Assembly: GCA_002423705.1 (NCBI GenBank)
Contig: DINW01000068.1
Span: forward strand, 1 to 47,523
From: Clostridium sp. UBA5530
GTDB taxonomy: Bacteria > Bacillota > Clostridia > Clostridiales > Clostridiaceae
Length of the DNA: 47,523 nt
Reading direction: 5' to 3'
The notes under the pieces were generated by a model that worked only from the letters and a program-made list of their open reading frames with translations, did no database searches and was not told the origin of the DNA. This document shows positions 26,513-35,303 of this stretch, piece after piece. The stretch's first letter is position 1. Every line of letters begins with the position of its first letter. The translations under genes and the position numbers were made by a program.

Positions 26513-27325
26513 ATGAAGGATATATTTTCAGAAATAAGTAGACATTTAAAATTATATCGCATTTTTTTCAAGATGAGTTTTATATCAATTATGGAATATA
26601 GAGCTAATTTTATAATTGGTATCTTAGTTGAACTGTGTTATATTTGTTCTAAAGTTTTATATTTAGTAGTGGTTTATAATACAGGAGTAACTATAAATGG
26701 ATTTACACCTGACTATATAACATTATATGTGGGGAGTTTTTCAATAATTTCTGCTATATATAATGGCTTATTTATGGATAATATCTATAATATTCCTTAT
26801 CAAATTAAAACAGGAAGTTTAGATATGTTAATTACAAAACCAGTATCATTACAATTTATGCTTACAGTAAGGGTAGTTAATTTTTCAATGATGTTAGCAA
26901 ACTTTATCTGCGGATTAGTAATGGTTATAATGGGTTGGAGCAGATTAGGTATTGCTGTTAACTTTATAAATGTATCAGGATATATTGTATTTATTATAAA
27001 TGGAATTATTATGGCGTACATAGTTTTTCTTATACCAATGTTATTATCTTTTTGGACAATTGAAACTAGAGCACTTATAGAAATATCAGATAAAGTATGG
27101 TCATTTAATTCTATGCCTATGACTATATATAATAAGATTATACAACGCATTGGAATGTTTATTATACCAATTTTTGCTGTTACAAATTTGCCATCATTAT
27201 TTCTAGTTAGACGGTTACAACTATCATATGTTATATGGATGGTAGCTGGACCTATAATTTTCTTTATAATAATGAGATTGATATGGAATATAGCCATTAA
27301 AAAATATGAAAGTGCTAATCTATAA
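26513..27325 (+). CDS. ABC-2 transporter permease 2
   Basis: A 270-residue six-helix permease, partner of the preceding subunit, starting one base after its stop with AGGAGG in the overlap. The early MEYRANF block and the IKTGSLDMLITKPVS loop (compare IKSGGLNKFLVQPID in permease 1) identify the ABC-2 family of paired permeases. The two would form a heterodimeric pore driven by the 24723 ATPase. Confidence 0.85.
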   Translation: MKDIFSEISRHLKLYRIFFKMSFISIMEYRANFIIGILVELCYICSKVLYLVVVYNTGVTINGFTPDYITLYVGSFSIISAIYNGLFMDNIYNIPYQIKTGSLDMLITKPVSLQFMLTVRVVNFSMMLANFICGLVMVIMGWSRLGIAVNFINVSGYIVFIINGIIMAYIVFLIPMLLSFWTIETRALIEISDKVWSFNSMPMTIYNKIIQRIGMFIIPIFAVTNLPSLFLVRRLQLSYVIWMVAGPIIFFIIMRLIWNIAIKKYESANL

Positions 27326-27345
27326 TTTATACAGGGGGTGAAAAA

Positions 27346-28950
27346 ATGAATATTAGATTTATAAACATAAGTCGAGATTTATATTGGGATGATAGAGAAA
27401 ATTTAGATATGGAAGTTTTAGCCCAATCTATGAAGAATTATTTATATGATGTTACAGTAAGTACTTATAAATATAGTGTGTTAGAAAATGATCTTGATAA
27501 TGCTGTGAAAGAAATAATTGATGGAAGTGATGTTTTATTTTTTAGCTTTGACTTTAGCACGGATGAAGATACTGTTAATCTTATCTTTAAAATTAGTAAT
27601 AAAGTAAAGAAATACAATAAAAATATTTTGATTTTTATGACGGGTGAGAGAGCTTGCCTAACTTATGAAAATATTCTTAATGAATGTTTAGCAATAGATT
27701 ATATAATATTATGTGAAGCTGAAAAGTCAGGAAAACAAATTCATAAATTATTAACTGCAAAAAACGGTACGCAAGAGTATTCTGGATTGGCATTAAGAGG
27801 TAAAGGCAAAGTAGAAAAAATACAGTACATTGAACACAATCCCCAAAAGAACTATATCGCAATAAGAGATGGAAAAATGTTAGAAAGTCTTCAGGTCGCA
27901 AAAATAAGAACTTCAAGAGGGTGTCTAGGAAAATGCAAGTTTTGCGTAGACATAGGATATGGTAAAGAGTGGAGAGGTAGAGACCTTGATGATGTTGTTG
28001 ATGAAATAGAACTCATTGTAAATAAGTATAATATAAAGCAGTTTAACTTTCTTGATAATAGTATAGTGGATTCTAGTGTAAGAGGAAAAGAAAGGTTAAT
28101 TAGCCTAATGGATAAAATCAACGAAAGACAGCTTAAAATATATTTTAACTGTCTAGCTAGGGCGGACTCTTTTCTCAATGGAAAAGATAGTATATTAATT
28201 GATAAGATGTGTAAAAATGGTCTATTTAACATACTTATTGGATTTGAATCAGGTTATCAGGCTGACTTAGATAGGTTTAATAAAATGACAAAGGTTAGTG
28301 ATAATTATAAAGCTAACGAAATGTTTAAGAAAAAAGGAGTAAATGTTATGCCTGGATTTATTATGTTTCATCCGTATTCAACAATAGAATCTTTAAAGGC
28401 TAATACAGAGTTCTTAAAAAATATAGGTAAATCCTATTGGTTTTTATCCTATTGTAGTTCACTAAAAGCATTTGAAGGTGTAGACTTAACAGATAGAATT
28501 AAAGAAGATCATTTGTTTAATGAGAGCTACAATTACAAGAATACTCTAAGTTATGAGTTTATAAACAGAGAGATACAATCCTTGGCTGAGGTATTAAGTA
28601 ATGCTAGGATTTATAGTAATGCAATTAAAGTGGCAGTGTCAATAGAAGATTCTATGAATATGATAGCTAAAATTAACAAGAACTATTGTGAGTGGAAGAA
28701 TAAAGATGATTTTAATAAGGATATATTTAGTGCGGCAGAAGAATTGGGGCAATTTGTTGATATATTCTTTAATAAATGTTTATGTATGATTTCTGAAAAG
28801 TGGAATGAAAAATATTTCAATGAAATACTAAATGAATTAGAAAGCCAGGTTGGTAAGATTAAGGTAAATAATATCATTAAAACATTTATAAAAAGCAATA
28901 TTAGCAATAGAGAACTAAATAGTATCATTATTCCTAAAACTGTTTTCTAA
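27346..28950 (+). CDS. Cobalamin-type radical SAM enzyme 2
   Basis: A 534-residue protein with an N-terminal B12-binding-like region (~1-140; DVLFFSFDFSTDED, ILIFMTGERA, YIILCEAEKSGK) and a radical SAM core with Cys193, Cys197, Cys200 in SRGCLGKCKFC. The motif falls at the same residue numbers as in the 20468 product, so the two are probably old paralogs, though otherwise divergent. A later block FESGYQADLDRFNK fits the SAM-contact strand. It follows the exporter genes, 20 bp on. The substrate is unknown; methylation or rearrangement of the pathway product is likely. Confidence 0.82.
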   Translation: MNIRFINISRDLYWDDRENLDMEVLAQSMKNYLYDVTVSTYKYSVLENDLDNAVKEIIDGSDVLFFSFDFSTDEDTVNLIFKISNKVKKYNKNILIFMTGERACLTYENILNECLAIDYIILCEAEKSGKQIHKLLTAKNGTQEYSGLALRGKGKVEKIQYIEHNPQKNYIAIRDGKMLESLQVAKIRTSRGCLGKCKFCVDIGYGKEWRGRDLDDVVDEIELIVNKYNIKQFNFLDNSIVDSSVRGKERLISLMDKINERQLKIYFNCLARADSFLNGKDSILIDKMCKNGLFNILIGFESGYQADLDRFNKMTKVSDNYKANEMFKKKGVNVMPGFIMFHPYSTIESLKANTEFLKNIGKSYWFLSYCSSLKAFEGVDLTDRIKEDHLFNESYNYKNTLSYEFINREIQSLAEVLSNARIYSNAIKVAVSIEDSMNMIAKINKNYCEWKNKDDFNKDIFSAAEELGQFVDIFFNKCLCMISEKWNEKYFNEILNELESQVGKIKVNNIIKTFIKSNISNRELNSIIIPKTVF

Positions 28951-28977
28951 ATATATGATATTTTAAGGAGGATAAAT

Positions 28978-29625
28978 ATGGATCTATTAATTAACAAGAC
29001 GGTGGATGAGTTTGATAAAATATTAGGTAGTAAGGAACCAGCACCTGGAGGCGGAAGTGTGTCTAGTTTGTCAGGAATGTTAGGTGCTTCACTTGTAATG
29101 ATGGTTGCTAATGTATCTTTTGAAAAGAAGTCATATGCTGAATTAAGCCAGGAAATAAAAGATAATTTTGTAAAAGACTTTACTCAAATAAAAGCAATAA
29201 AGGAAGAGCTTAAAAGGTTAGTTGATGAAGATGCCTTAGCTTTTAATAAGTTTATGGAAATATTAAAACTTCCAAAGGACACTGAAGAAGAAAATGCAAT
29301 AAGAGAAGAAAAGAAGCAGGAGGCAAGAGTTTATACTTTACAAGTTCCGCTAAGAACTGCTGAAAATTGCCTAAAGATATTAGAGTGTGAAAAATGTATA
29401 GCTTCTTATGGAAACAAGACAGCAGTTTCTGATATTGGAGTGGGTTCATTACTTGCGTTATCTGGCTTAGAAGGTGCAATTTTAAACGTAAAGATAAACA
29501 TACCATCTATAAAAGATAATTACTTGAAAGAATCATCATTACAAAGATGTAATGAATTATTGGAAGAAGGAAGAAAAATTCATGGCGAAGTCATGAGCAT
29601 AGTTGAGTCTAGAATTCAACATTAG
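28978..29625 (+). CDS. fchA: Methenyl-THF cyclohydrolase / cyclodeaminase, FchA-like
   Basis: A 215-residue single-domain protein of the formiminotransferase-cyclodeaminase (FTCD_C) family, recognised by EPAPGGGSVSSLSGMLGASL near the N-terminus. Acetogen FchA, of the same length, interconverts methenyl- and 10-formyl-tetrahydrofolate; others deaminate formimino-tetrahydrofolate. AAGGAGG precedes the ATG. It closes the operon and is followed by a strong terminator. Its presence links the pathway to one-carbon units on a reduced folate or folate-like carrier. No serine hydroxymethyltransferase, Fhs or FolD is seen nearby. Confidence 0.9.
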   Translation: MDLLINKTVDEFDKILGSKEPAPGGGSVSSLSGMLGASLVMMVANVSFEKKSYAELSQEIKDNFVKDFTQIKAIKEELKRLVDEDALAFNKFMEILKLPKDTEEENAIREEKKQEARVYTLQVPLRTAENCLKILECEKCIASYGNKTAVSDIGVGSLLALSGLEGAILNVKINIPSIKDNYLKESSLQRCNELLEEGRKIHGEVMSIVESRIQH

Positions 29626-29645
29626 TAACATACAGTAAAGTATTT

Positions 29646-29684
29646 AAGACTAGACATTTTGAATAAAAATGTCTAGTCTTTTGC
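29646..29684 (+). terminator. Terminator of the 15-gene operon
   Basis: AAGACTAGACATTTT (29646-29660) pairs with AAAATGTCTAGTCTT (29666-29680), 15 bp, followed by TTGCTTTG. It is the only strong plus-strand terminator seen between 13136 and this point. Confidence 0.85.
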
Positions 29685-30032
29685 TTTGTTTGCGTCTGCA
29701 GCCCAAGTTTCTAATGAGGGAAAGTCAATAGTAACTTCACTTGATAAATAGTAATTGAATTTTACAAATTAAAGATATATAATATATTTCAACATATTAA
29801 CAATATATTATCATAAATTACATAAAAAGTAATAAATCAAAATATGATGAATTTGATCTGGACTTGAAAACCACAAAAGTAGGAAACCTTGATAATCCAA
29901 ATAGTACAACACTTGTTGTATAGTAATATCTTGGAGAATCGGTAATAAGTGGTATCCAACAAATACTTATAGTAATTGTAGTAAATTAAATCCATATCCA
30001 CTGGAATTAGATGTAGGATATTGTTGGGCATA

Positions 30033-30180
30033 AACATACAGATGACAGATAAAGTTAATAATTATTTAAAAACCAATGATACCTATTTTGTTGTTGTTGA
30101 TGCAGCACATTTTATTGGAAGTGATTCTATAATAAGTATTTTATTAAAAAAGGTTATAAGGTAGAAAGAGTATATTGATA
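30033..30180 (+). pseudogene. TraB/GumN-family fragment, frameshifted
   Basis: One frame reads NIQMTDKVNNYLKTND, then TYFVVVDAAHFIGSDSIISILLKK, matching the conserved C-terminal block of TraB/GumN proteins (yFVvVGAaHlvGedSi). A slip in the A6 run near 30150 is needed to continue to KGYKVERV. The Gly before AAH is replaced by Asp. Upstream sequence is too decayed to follow. The rest of 29685-30314 shows no gene. Confidence 0.65.
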
Positions 30181-30314
30181 CCTGCATATTAAGATTCAGT
30201 ATATAAAGAATTATACAATGATATATAACCCCATAAAGGTAGATATTTATATAATACGAATTCAGGCATATAATTAATTTACTCAGCAAAGTTGATTAAG
30301 AAAGGAGTGATAGA

Positions 30315-32312
30315 ATGGATATTATTAAAAAGCTTAAGGTGAAAAAATCCAGTATTGGCTCTGGGGTGTTTATAAGTGCTCAAATAACTTTTCTTCTTAT
30401 TTTTTATTGCCATGAAATTATTCCTAGTTTATTAACAATTATAGGAACTATATTATTTGTATGTTATATAGATAAAGATGTTATATCAATAAATGAATAT
30501 AATAAATATTTTTATAATAGTAAGTTAGTAGTGGTTTCCTTTGAAATCGCTATTTTTATAGAAAATAAGTCCATGATATGCATGCATAGAACTAAAAATT
30601 TTTTTCCATCACATCTTGTATCTCCAATGAAAGGAATAGATATAAAAATGAAAAAGATACTACAATTGGCTAAAAAAACATATCCATATATTAAACCTTA
30701 TATGTTTGAAAATATAGTGAATTTCATATGTTCTCAAATATCCGTGATTTTAACATTATGTATCCCCTTGGCAATTAAATATTTGATAGATGACATTATA
30801 ACAGAAAAACATTGGGAAAAAGTACCTCACTTTGTGGTTGTAATGATAGTTATTTATGTAATCAATGAAATAGTAAATATTGTATCTGGATATATGTATG
30901 CCAAGCTTTCTGAAACAATTTATTCTGATGCCAGAACTTCATTGTATGAAAAACTTATGAAAAAAGAACTGTCTTTTATTGATAAGACTAGTGAAGGAGA
31001 TATTATATCAAGACTTATGAATGATTCTGGATACTTACACACTATGCTATCATATATAATAGGTCAATTTTTAGTAGATGGATTCAGAATTATTGCTGTA
31101 TTTGTAATCTTATTTTCAATGAACTTTATGTTTGCATTTATTGCCTTATTAACTGTTCCTATATTTTTGTGGCTAAATAAAAAATATGGCAAAAAATTAA
31201 AAGATCAGGTTACAATCTCACGTAACTATAATACTGAATTAACAAATTTCTATATAAATTCATTTAAAAATATAAAATTGATTAAAAATTTTAATAATGA
31301 AGAAGCTGAATGTAAAAAAAATAAAGAGTTAAACACCAAAATAAAGAAAATACAAATAAGTACTGAATTTACAGGGTATTTTACCCACAGTATGATGGAG
31401 ATTTGCACCAATATTAATCAATTAATAATTTTATGCGCAGGTACTTATGCTATTTATTATGGAATTTTAACAGTGGGGGGGCTTATAGCTTTTAATTCAT
31501 ATTTATCACATATATATAATCCTTTTTTAAATATCACAAATACCTATTCATTACTTAATAAGACTATTGTGTGTGTGGAGCGCTTCTTTGAATACAATAA
31601 TGAAGATCAATTAGAAGACTTCCATTTGGGAGAGAATCATAATATACATAAAGGCAATATAATATTTAGCAACGTAGATTTTTCATATAAAAACGAATTA
31701 GTATTAAAGGATGCTAGCTTTATTATAAATGATAGTGATAAGGTATTGCTAAAAGGTAAGAGTGGAAGTGGTAAATCAACGATTTTTTCTATATTGAAAC
31801 GATTTTACCGAATTGATTCAGGCATAGTTTATATAGATGGTAAAGATATAAATGAGATGAACTTGAAAGATTTAAGACAACAAATATATTATCTATCACA
31901 AGATAATGGATTCTTTGAGTGCAGCATTAGAGAAAATTTTAAAAGAATTAATAATGATTTGTCAGATGAAGAAATATGGACAGCATTATATAAAGCAAAA
32001 ATTGATGAAGTCATTAAAAAGCCAGAATATGAAGGTCTAGATACCATGTTATTCAAAAATGCAAATAATTTCTCAGCAGGTCAAAAACAAAGGTTAAATC
32101 TAGCAAGGCTATTTGTTCAAAATCAAAAGATAGTCATATTAGACGAGCCCTTTACAGGAATAGATCAATTAACAGTAGAGGGTATTTGGGTAAATATGAA
32201 AAGTTTTTTAGAGGATAGGACTGTAATTTTTGTTGATCATAATTTTGAAGATAAATCGTATTTTAATAAAAATTTGAAACTAGACAATGGAATTATTGAA
32301 TCTTTCAAATAA
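30315..32312 (+). CDS. Fused ABC exporter (permease-ATPase) with extra N-terminal hydrophobic segment
   Basis: A 665-residue half-transporter. Residues ~1-110 are unusual: two hydrophobic stretches (near 18-50 and 65-82) before a standard six-helix type I exporter region (~120-420). The ATPase has Walker A LLKGKSGSGKSTI (~478-488), Q-loop LSQDNG, a divergent signature NFSAGQKQRLNLAR (LSGGQ expected), Walker B VILDEPFTGID and switch His in VDHNF. No C39 peptidase domain is present. AAAGGAG precedes the ATG. It lies beyond the operon terminator but in the same direction and probably exports the product or acts in immunity. Confidence 0.85.
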   Translation: MDIIKKLKVKKSSIGSGVFISAQITFLLIFYCHEIIPSLLTIIGTILFVCYIDKDVISINEYNKYFYNSKLVVVSFEIAIFIENKSMICMHRTKNFFPSHLVSPMKGIDIKMKKILQLAKKTYPYIKPYMFENIVNFICSQISVILTLCIPLAIKYLIDDIITEKHWEKVPHFVVVMIVIYVINEIVNIVSGYMYAKLSETIYSDARTSLYEKLMKKELSFIDKTSEGDIISRLMNDSGYLHTMLSYIIGQFLVDGFRIIAVFVILFSMNFMFAFIALLTVPIFLWLNKKYGKKLKDQVTISRNYNTELTNFYINSFKNIKLIKNFNNEEAECKKNKELNTKIKKIQISTEFTGYFTHSMMEICTNINQLIILCAGTYAIYYGILTVGGLIAFNSYLSHIYNPFLNITNTYSLLNKTIVCVERFFEYNNEDQLEDFHLGENHNIHKGNIIFSNVDFSYKNELVLKDASFIINDSDKVLLKGKSGSGKSTIFSILKRFYRIDSGIVYIDGKDINEMNLKDLRQQIYYLSQDNGFFECSIRENFKRINNDLSDEEIWTALYKAKIDEVIKKPEYEGLDTMLFKNANNFSAGQKQRLNLARLFVQNQKIVILDEPFTGIDQLTVEGIWVNMKSFLEDRTVIFVDHNFEDKSYFNKNLKLDNGIIESFK

Positions 32313-32316
32313 TGGA

Positions 32317-32362
32317 GTGACCCCTGGGGTGATGAATTATTTTACATCACCCCAGGGGTCAT
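32317..32362. repeat. 17-bp perfect G/C-rich hairpin after the exporter
   Basis: TGACCCCTGGGGTGATG (32318-32334) and CATCACCCCAGGGGTCA (32345-32361) pair perfectly around a 10-nt loop. No T run follows, so it is not a classic terminator. It stands out from the A/T-rich surroundings. It may stop transcription anyway, or protect the 3' end of the exporter message. Confidence 0.8.
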
Positions 32363-32389
32363 TACAATAAATGTAATTAGTGATATAAT
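32362..32389 (+). promoter_or_regulatory. Promoter before the acetyltransferase
   Basis: TTACAA (32362-32367), 16 bp, TATAAT (32384-32389), with TG one base upstream of the -10 (extended -10). It lies 38 bases before the start codon at 32428. Confidence 0.55.
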
Positions 32390-32427
32390 TTATATATAAT
32401 ATTCAATTAAACCAAGGAATGGGATTT

Positions 32428-32883
32428 ATGATTAAGGAAAACATTAAAATTCAACAGGTAGATGAAAAAAATGTTGACCAAGCAAAAAACTTGATTATCA
32501 AAGGATTAAGTGAGTATTTTGAACTTTATAATCATAATAAAAACCCAGATTTGGATGATATCTTAAAAAGCTATGGAAATGATAAAAGCATATTTCTCGT
32601 AGCCATATTGAAAAACAAGGTTATAGGAACGGGAGCTATGGTTGAAGAAAAAAACTTAGGAAGAATTGTAAGGATGTATGTGGATAAGGAATACAGAAAA
32701 ACTGGAGTTGGAAGTAGAATGTTAAATGCTTTAGAGAAAATAGCTAAAGAGAGGAAATATGACAGAACTTTTTTAGAAACAACAAAAACCTGGAGTGCTG
32801 CCAGAAATTTTTATTTTGCCGAGGGATATACTTTAGAATATGAGGATGAAGAGAGCAGCTATTTTTACAAGATAATAAGTTGA
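32428..32883 (+). CDS. GNAT-family N-acetyltransferase
   Basis: A 151-residue acetyltransferase. The acetyl-CoA pyrophosphate loop is RMYVDKEYRKTGVGSRML (~residues 88-105; R/Q-x-x-G-x-G/A type), preceded by IGTGAMVEE and followed by FLETTKTWSAARNFYFAEGY. ATG 32428 is preferred over ATG 32419 because AAGGA lies nine bases ahead. It has its own promoter and terminator. Substrate unknown; it could protect against the cluster product by acetylation, but nothing specific supports that. Confidence 0.85.
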   Translation: MIKENIKIQQVDEKNVDQAKNLIIKGLSEYFELYNHNKNPDLDDILKSYGNDKSIFLVAILKNKVIGTGAMVEEKNLGRIVRMYVDKEYRKTGVGSRMLNALEKIAKERKYDRTFLETTKTWSAARNFYFAEGYTLEYEDEESSYFYKIIS

Positions 32884-32926
32884 GGTTTCATTAAGTAAAA
32901 TTAATGCTATATAGGAATACTGTTGC

Positions 32927-32970
32927 AAATGCACCCAGATAAACATTAGATGGTTTAGGGTGCATTTTAC
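32927..32970 (+). terminator. Terminator after the acetyltransferase
   Basis: AAATGCACCC (32927-32936) pairs with GGGTGCATTT (32958-32967), followed by TAC. The loop is long (21 nt). Confidence 0.65.
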
Positions 32971-32982
32971 TTATCTTATGTG

Positions 32983-33018
32983 TACCTGCTGTAATATTTC
33001 ATCTGAACATTAGTTGAA
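32983..33018 (+). repeat. Intergenic repeat, copy A
   Basis: Begins TACCTGCTGTAATATTTCAT and resembles copies at 35304 and 40358 (minus). It lies between the converging acetyltransferase and lrgB genes. Confidence 0.5.
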
Positions 33019-33038
33019 CGTGATAGTATCCTTAAGAA

Positions 33039-33731
33039 TTATAGAAAATTAGCAAATATTGATGCTCCTACTACTGTTATAATTCCAGATACTGCTATGG
33101 ATAAGCTACTCATAGCCCCTTGGATTTCTCCTATCTCAAGGGCTTTAGATGTGCCGATGGCATGAGATGAGGTGCCAATAGCTAGTCCAACAGCAATAGG
33201 ATCATGAATTTTGAATAGCTTGCATATTGTTTCTGCTAATATATTGCCAATGACACCAGTAAGGATAATTACAGCAACGGTGATGGCAGTTATGCCCCCC
33301 AGCTCTTCAGAGATACCTATGCCCATAGCTGTGGTAATAGACTTAGGTAAAAGAGTGACATAATATTCATGATTTAGGTTAAATAAATATGCTAAGGCCA
33401 AAACACTTCCAAGGCTAGATAATACACCAGCGCATATGGCTATTACCACTGCTTTTAGATTGTTTTTCAGTAGTTCAAATTGTTCGTATACTGGAATTGC
33501 AAGACAAACTGTAGCTGGAGTTAATAAATAGCTTATGTACTTGGCACCTTCATAATAAGTTTCATAGTCTACATCTATTAATAATAAAATAGTTATAACT
33601 AGAATAATTGCAATAAGCAAAGGGTTAAATATCCCTATTTTAAATTTCTTTTTTAAGGTAACGCCTATAATGTAGCTTAGTACACTTAGAACTACACCAA
33701 TATATACTGAGTTACTAAAAAAATCCTTCAT
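33039..33731 (-). CDS. lrgB: LrgB/CidB-family membrane protein
   Basis: A 230-residue polytopic membrane protein, usual length for LrgB. The family blocks are LLKPKSITT-like (LLPKSITTAMGIGISEELGG, ~124-143) and HAIGTSKALEIGE near the C-terminus. LrgAB proteins modulate autolysis and export pyruvate or glycolate in various bacteria. Its ATG shares a base with the lrgA stop (TAATG), so the two are translationally coupled. Confidence 0.92.
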   Translation of the reverse strand: MKDFFSNSVYIGVVLSVLSYIIGVTLKKKFKIGIFNPLLIAIILVITILLLIDVDYETYYEGAKYISYLLTPATVCLAIPVYEQFELLKNNLKAVVIAICAGVLSSLGSVLALAYLFNLNHEYYVTLLPKSITTAMGIGISEELGGITAITVAVIILTGVIGNILAETICKLFKIHDPIAVGLAIGTSSHAIGTSKALEIGEIQGAMSSLSIAVSGIITVVGASIFANFL

Positions 33732-34087
33732 TAGTTGTCACCTGCATTTCTTTTTATGATAACCTCAGCTGTTCTCCCAGTAACGACCATAACCACAATG
33801 GTGGTTAATAGGGTTATTGCTCCTAAGGGAATTAGAATAACCTTTAATTGTGTCCATGCTGTCAATAGACCTACTGCGGCAGGTATAAACATGATTGGCA
33901 TAATTTCTAGTAAAAAGTTTCCTGTGGTCTTTACTTTGTCCAATTTAAGGACTTTTGTCCTCAAACATATAAGCATAATCAATAAGCCATAGATGCTGGC
34001 AGGAATGGGTAAAGGGACTATTTTATATATGAGCTCTCCTAATAAAGTAATAAACAAGATTATGCTAAATTCATATAAGTATTTCAT
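33731..34087 (-). CDS. lrgA: LrgA/CidA-family holin-like protein
   Basis: A 118-residue protein with four hydrophobic helices. LGELIYKIVPLPIPASIYGLLIML is the N-terminal family block. The start at 34087 has GAGGAGAG ahead; an in-frame ATG 33 bases upstream gives a basic leader without homology and is not used. It is thought to work with LrgB in murein hydrolase control or small-acid export. No LytSR pair is seen in the window. Confidence 0.92.
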   Translation of the reverse strand: MKYLYEFSIILFITLLGELIYKIVPLPIPASIYGLLIMLICLRTKVLKLDKVKTTGNFLLEIMPIMFIPAAVGLLTAWTQLKVILIPLGAITLLTTIVVMVVTGRTAEVIIKRNAGDN

Positions 34088-34215
34088 AGATACTCTCCTC
34101 TTTTGAATTGGTATTACCAATTTGAAATTATAGAGGTTAAGAAAGGTATTGTCAAGACCATAGGATTATAAAGAATATTAAGATAAAATAAACATAAATC
34201 TAAGTATATATTTCC

Positions 34216-34280
34216 TTGACAAATATAGATATAATGCATACTATATAAGTATATAAGAAAATTATTATATACTTATATAG
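34216..34280 (+). promoter_or_regulatory. Promoter with ArsR-type palindromic operator
   Basis: TTGACA (34216-34221), 17 bp, TACTAT (34239-34244) is a strong sigma-A promoter. Immediately downstream CTATATAAGTATATAA (34241-34256) and TTATATACTTATATAG (34265-34280) form a perfect 16-bp inverted repeat overlapping the -10 box and touching the ribosome site (GGAGGAG). It is a good operator for the ArsR-type repressor encoded at 35703. Confidence 0.75.
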
Positions 34281-34291
34281 GAGGAGTTAAC

Positions 34292-35299
34292 ATGGCAGGT
34301 GAGATATTTGGTTTTTTAAATGATCAATTACTAAAAATGAAATGGCTTTCAGATATAATAGCAGCCTTTACTGAAAATGTATTGGGATTATCTCTTGAAG
34401 ATAGGCTGGGAGGAAGTATACATTTTTTCATTTATGATACAATAAAGATATTTATATTATTATCAGTGCTAATATTTATAATATCTTATATACAAAGTTA
34501 CTTCCCACCTGAAAGAACAAAGAAGATATTAGGAAATATAAAGGGGATAAAAGGAAATATAATAGGGGCATTATTGGGAACTATAACACCATTTTGCAGT
34601 TGTTCAAGCATACCAATTTTTATAGGCTTTGCCTCAGCAGGATTGCCATTGGGAATAACCTTTTCCTTTTTAATATCATCACCTTTGGTAGACATAGGCT
34701 CCCTAATGATATTAATGTCCTTCTTTGGAGCTAAAATTGCCATAGCTTATGTAGTTGTAGGATTAGTACTAGCTGTAGTAGGAGGAACTATAATTGATAA
34801 ACTAAGAATGGAAAAGTACGTTGAAGGATACGTTATGGAGATAGAAAGTGTAGATAGTGAAATAGTAGAATTAAGCAGGGCAGAAAGAATCTCTTATGCT
34901 AGAAGTCAAGTTTTTGATATAGTTCATAGGGTTTGGATTTATGTATTAATAGGAGTAGGTATTGGAGCAGCAATTCATAATTGGATACCACAGCACGTTA
35001 TAGAAAATATAGTTGGAGATAATAATCCTTTTGCGGTTATATTGGCTACGCTAGTAGGCATACCAATGTATGCAGATATCTTTGGCACTATACCTATAGC
35101 AGAGGCCTTGTTTGTAAAAGGAGTTGGCATAGGAACTATTTTATCTTTTATGATGGCAGTTACAGCCCTTTCATTGCCATCTATGATAATGCTTAGTAAG
35201 GTTGTAAAACCTAAATTACTTTACCTTTTTATATCTATAGTTACTGTAGGAATAATATTAATAGGGTATTTATTTAATTTATGTTATGCATTGATCTGA
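34292..35299 (+). CDS. ArsP/COG0701-type permease
   Basis: A 335-residue integral membrane protein with about eight helices. The family motif TPFCSCSSIPIFIGF (~92-106) carries the cysteine pair of ArsP-like permeases, which export organoarsenicals in some bacteria. A second half repeats the motif pattern (GIPMYADIFGTIPIAEA). AGGAGG precedes the ATG. It forms a unit with a mini-thioredoxin and an ArsR regulator, a common arrangement. Substrate is inferred to be an arsenical or another thiol-reactive compound. Confidence 0.85.
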   Translation: MAGEIFGFLNDQLLKMKWLSDIIAAFTENVLGLSLEDRLGGSIHFFIYDTIKIFILLSVLIFIISYIQSYFPPERTKKILGNIKGIKGNIIGALLGTITPFCSCSSIPIFIGFASAGLPLGITFSFLISSPLVDIGSLMILMSFFGAKIAIAYVVVGLVLAVVGGTIIDKLRMEKYVEGYVMEIESVDSEIVELSRAERISYARSQVFDIVHRVWIYVLIGVGIGAAIHNWIPQHVIENIVGDNNPFAVILATLVGIPMYADIFGTIPIAEALFVKGVGIGTILSFMMAVTALSLPSMIMLSKVVKPKLLYLFISIVTVGIILIGYLFNLCYALI

Positions 35300-35303
35300 T
35301 TTC

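Noticed and set aside
26800..27297. 165-residue minus-strand open frame inside permease 2
   Set aside because: It is an antisense shadow of a membrane protein gene without a ribosome site.
10496..29625. Closthioamide-like thioamide cluster
   Set aside because: No adenine nucleotide alpha hydrolase or chorismate lyase gene is seen, and folate genes are not part of that pathway.
34216..34234. TTGACA with TATAAT only 8 bp away as the permease promoter
   Set aside because: The spacing is too short; the TACTAT box at 17 bp fits instead.
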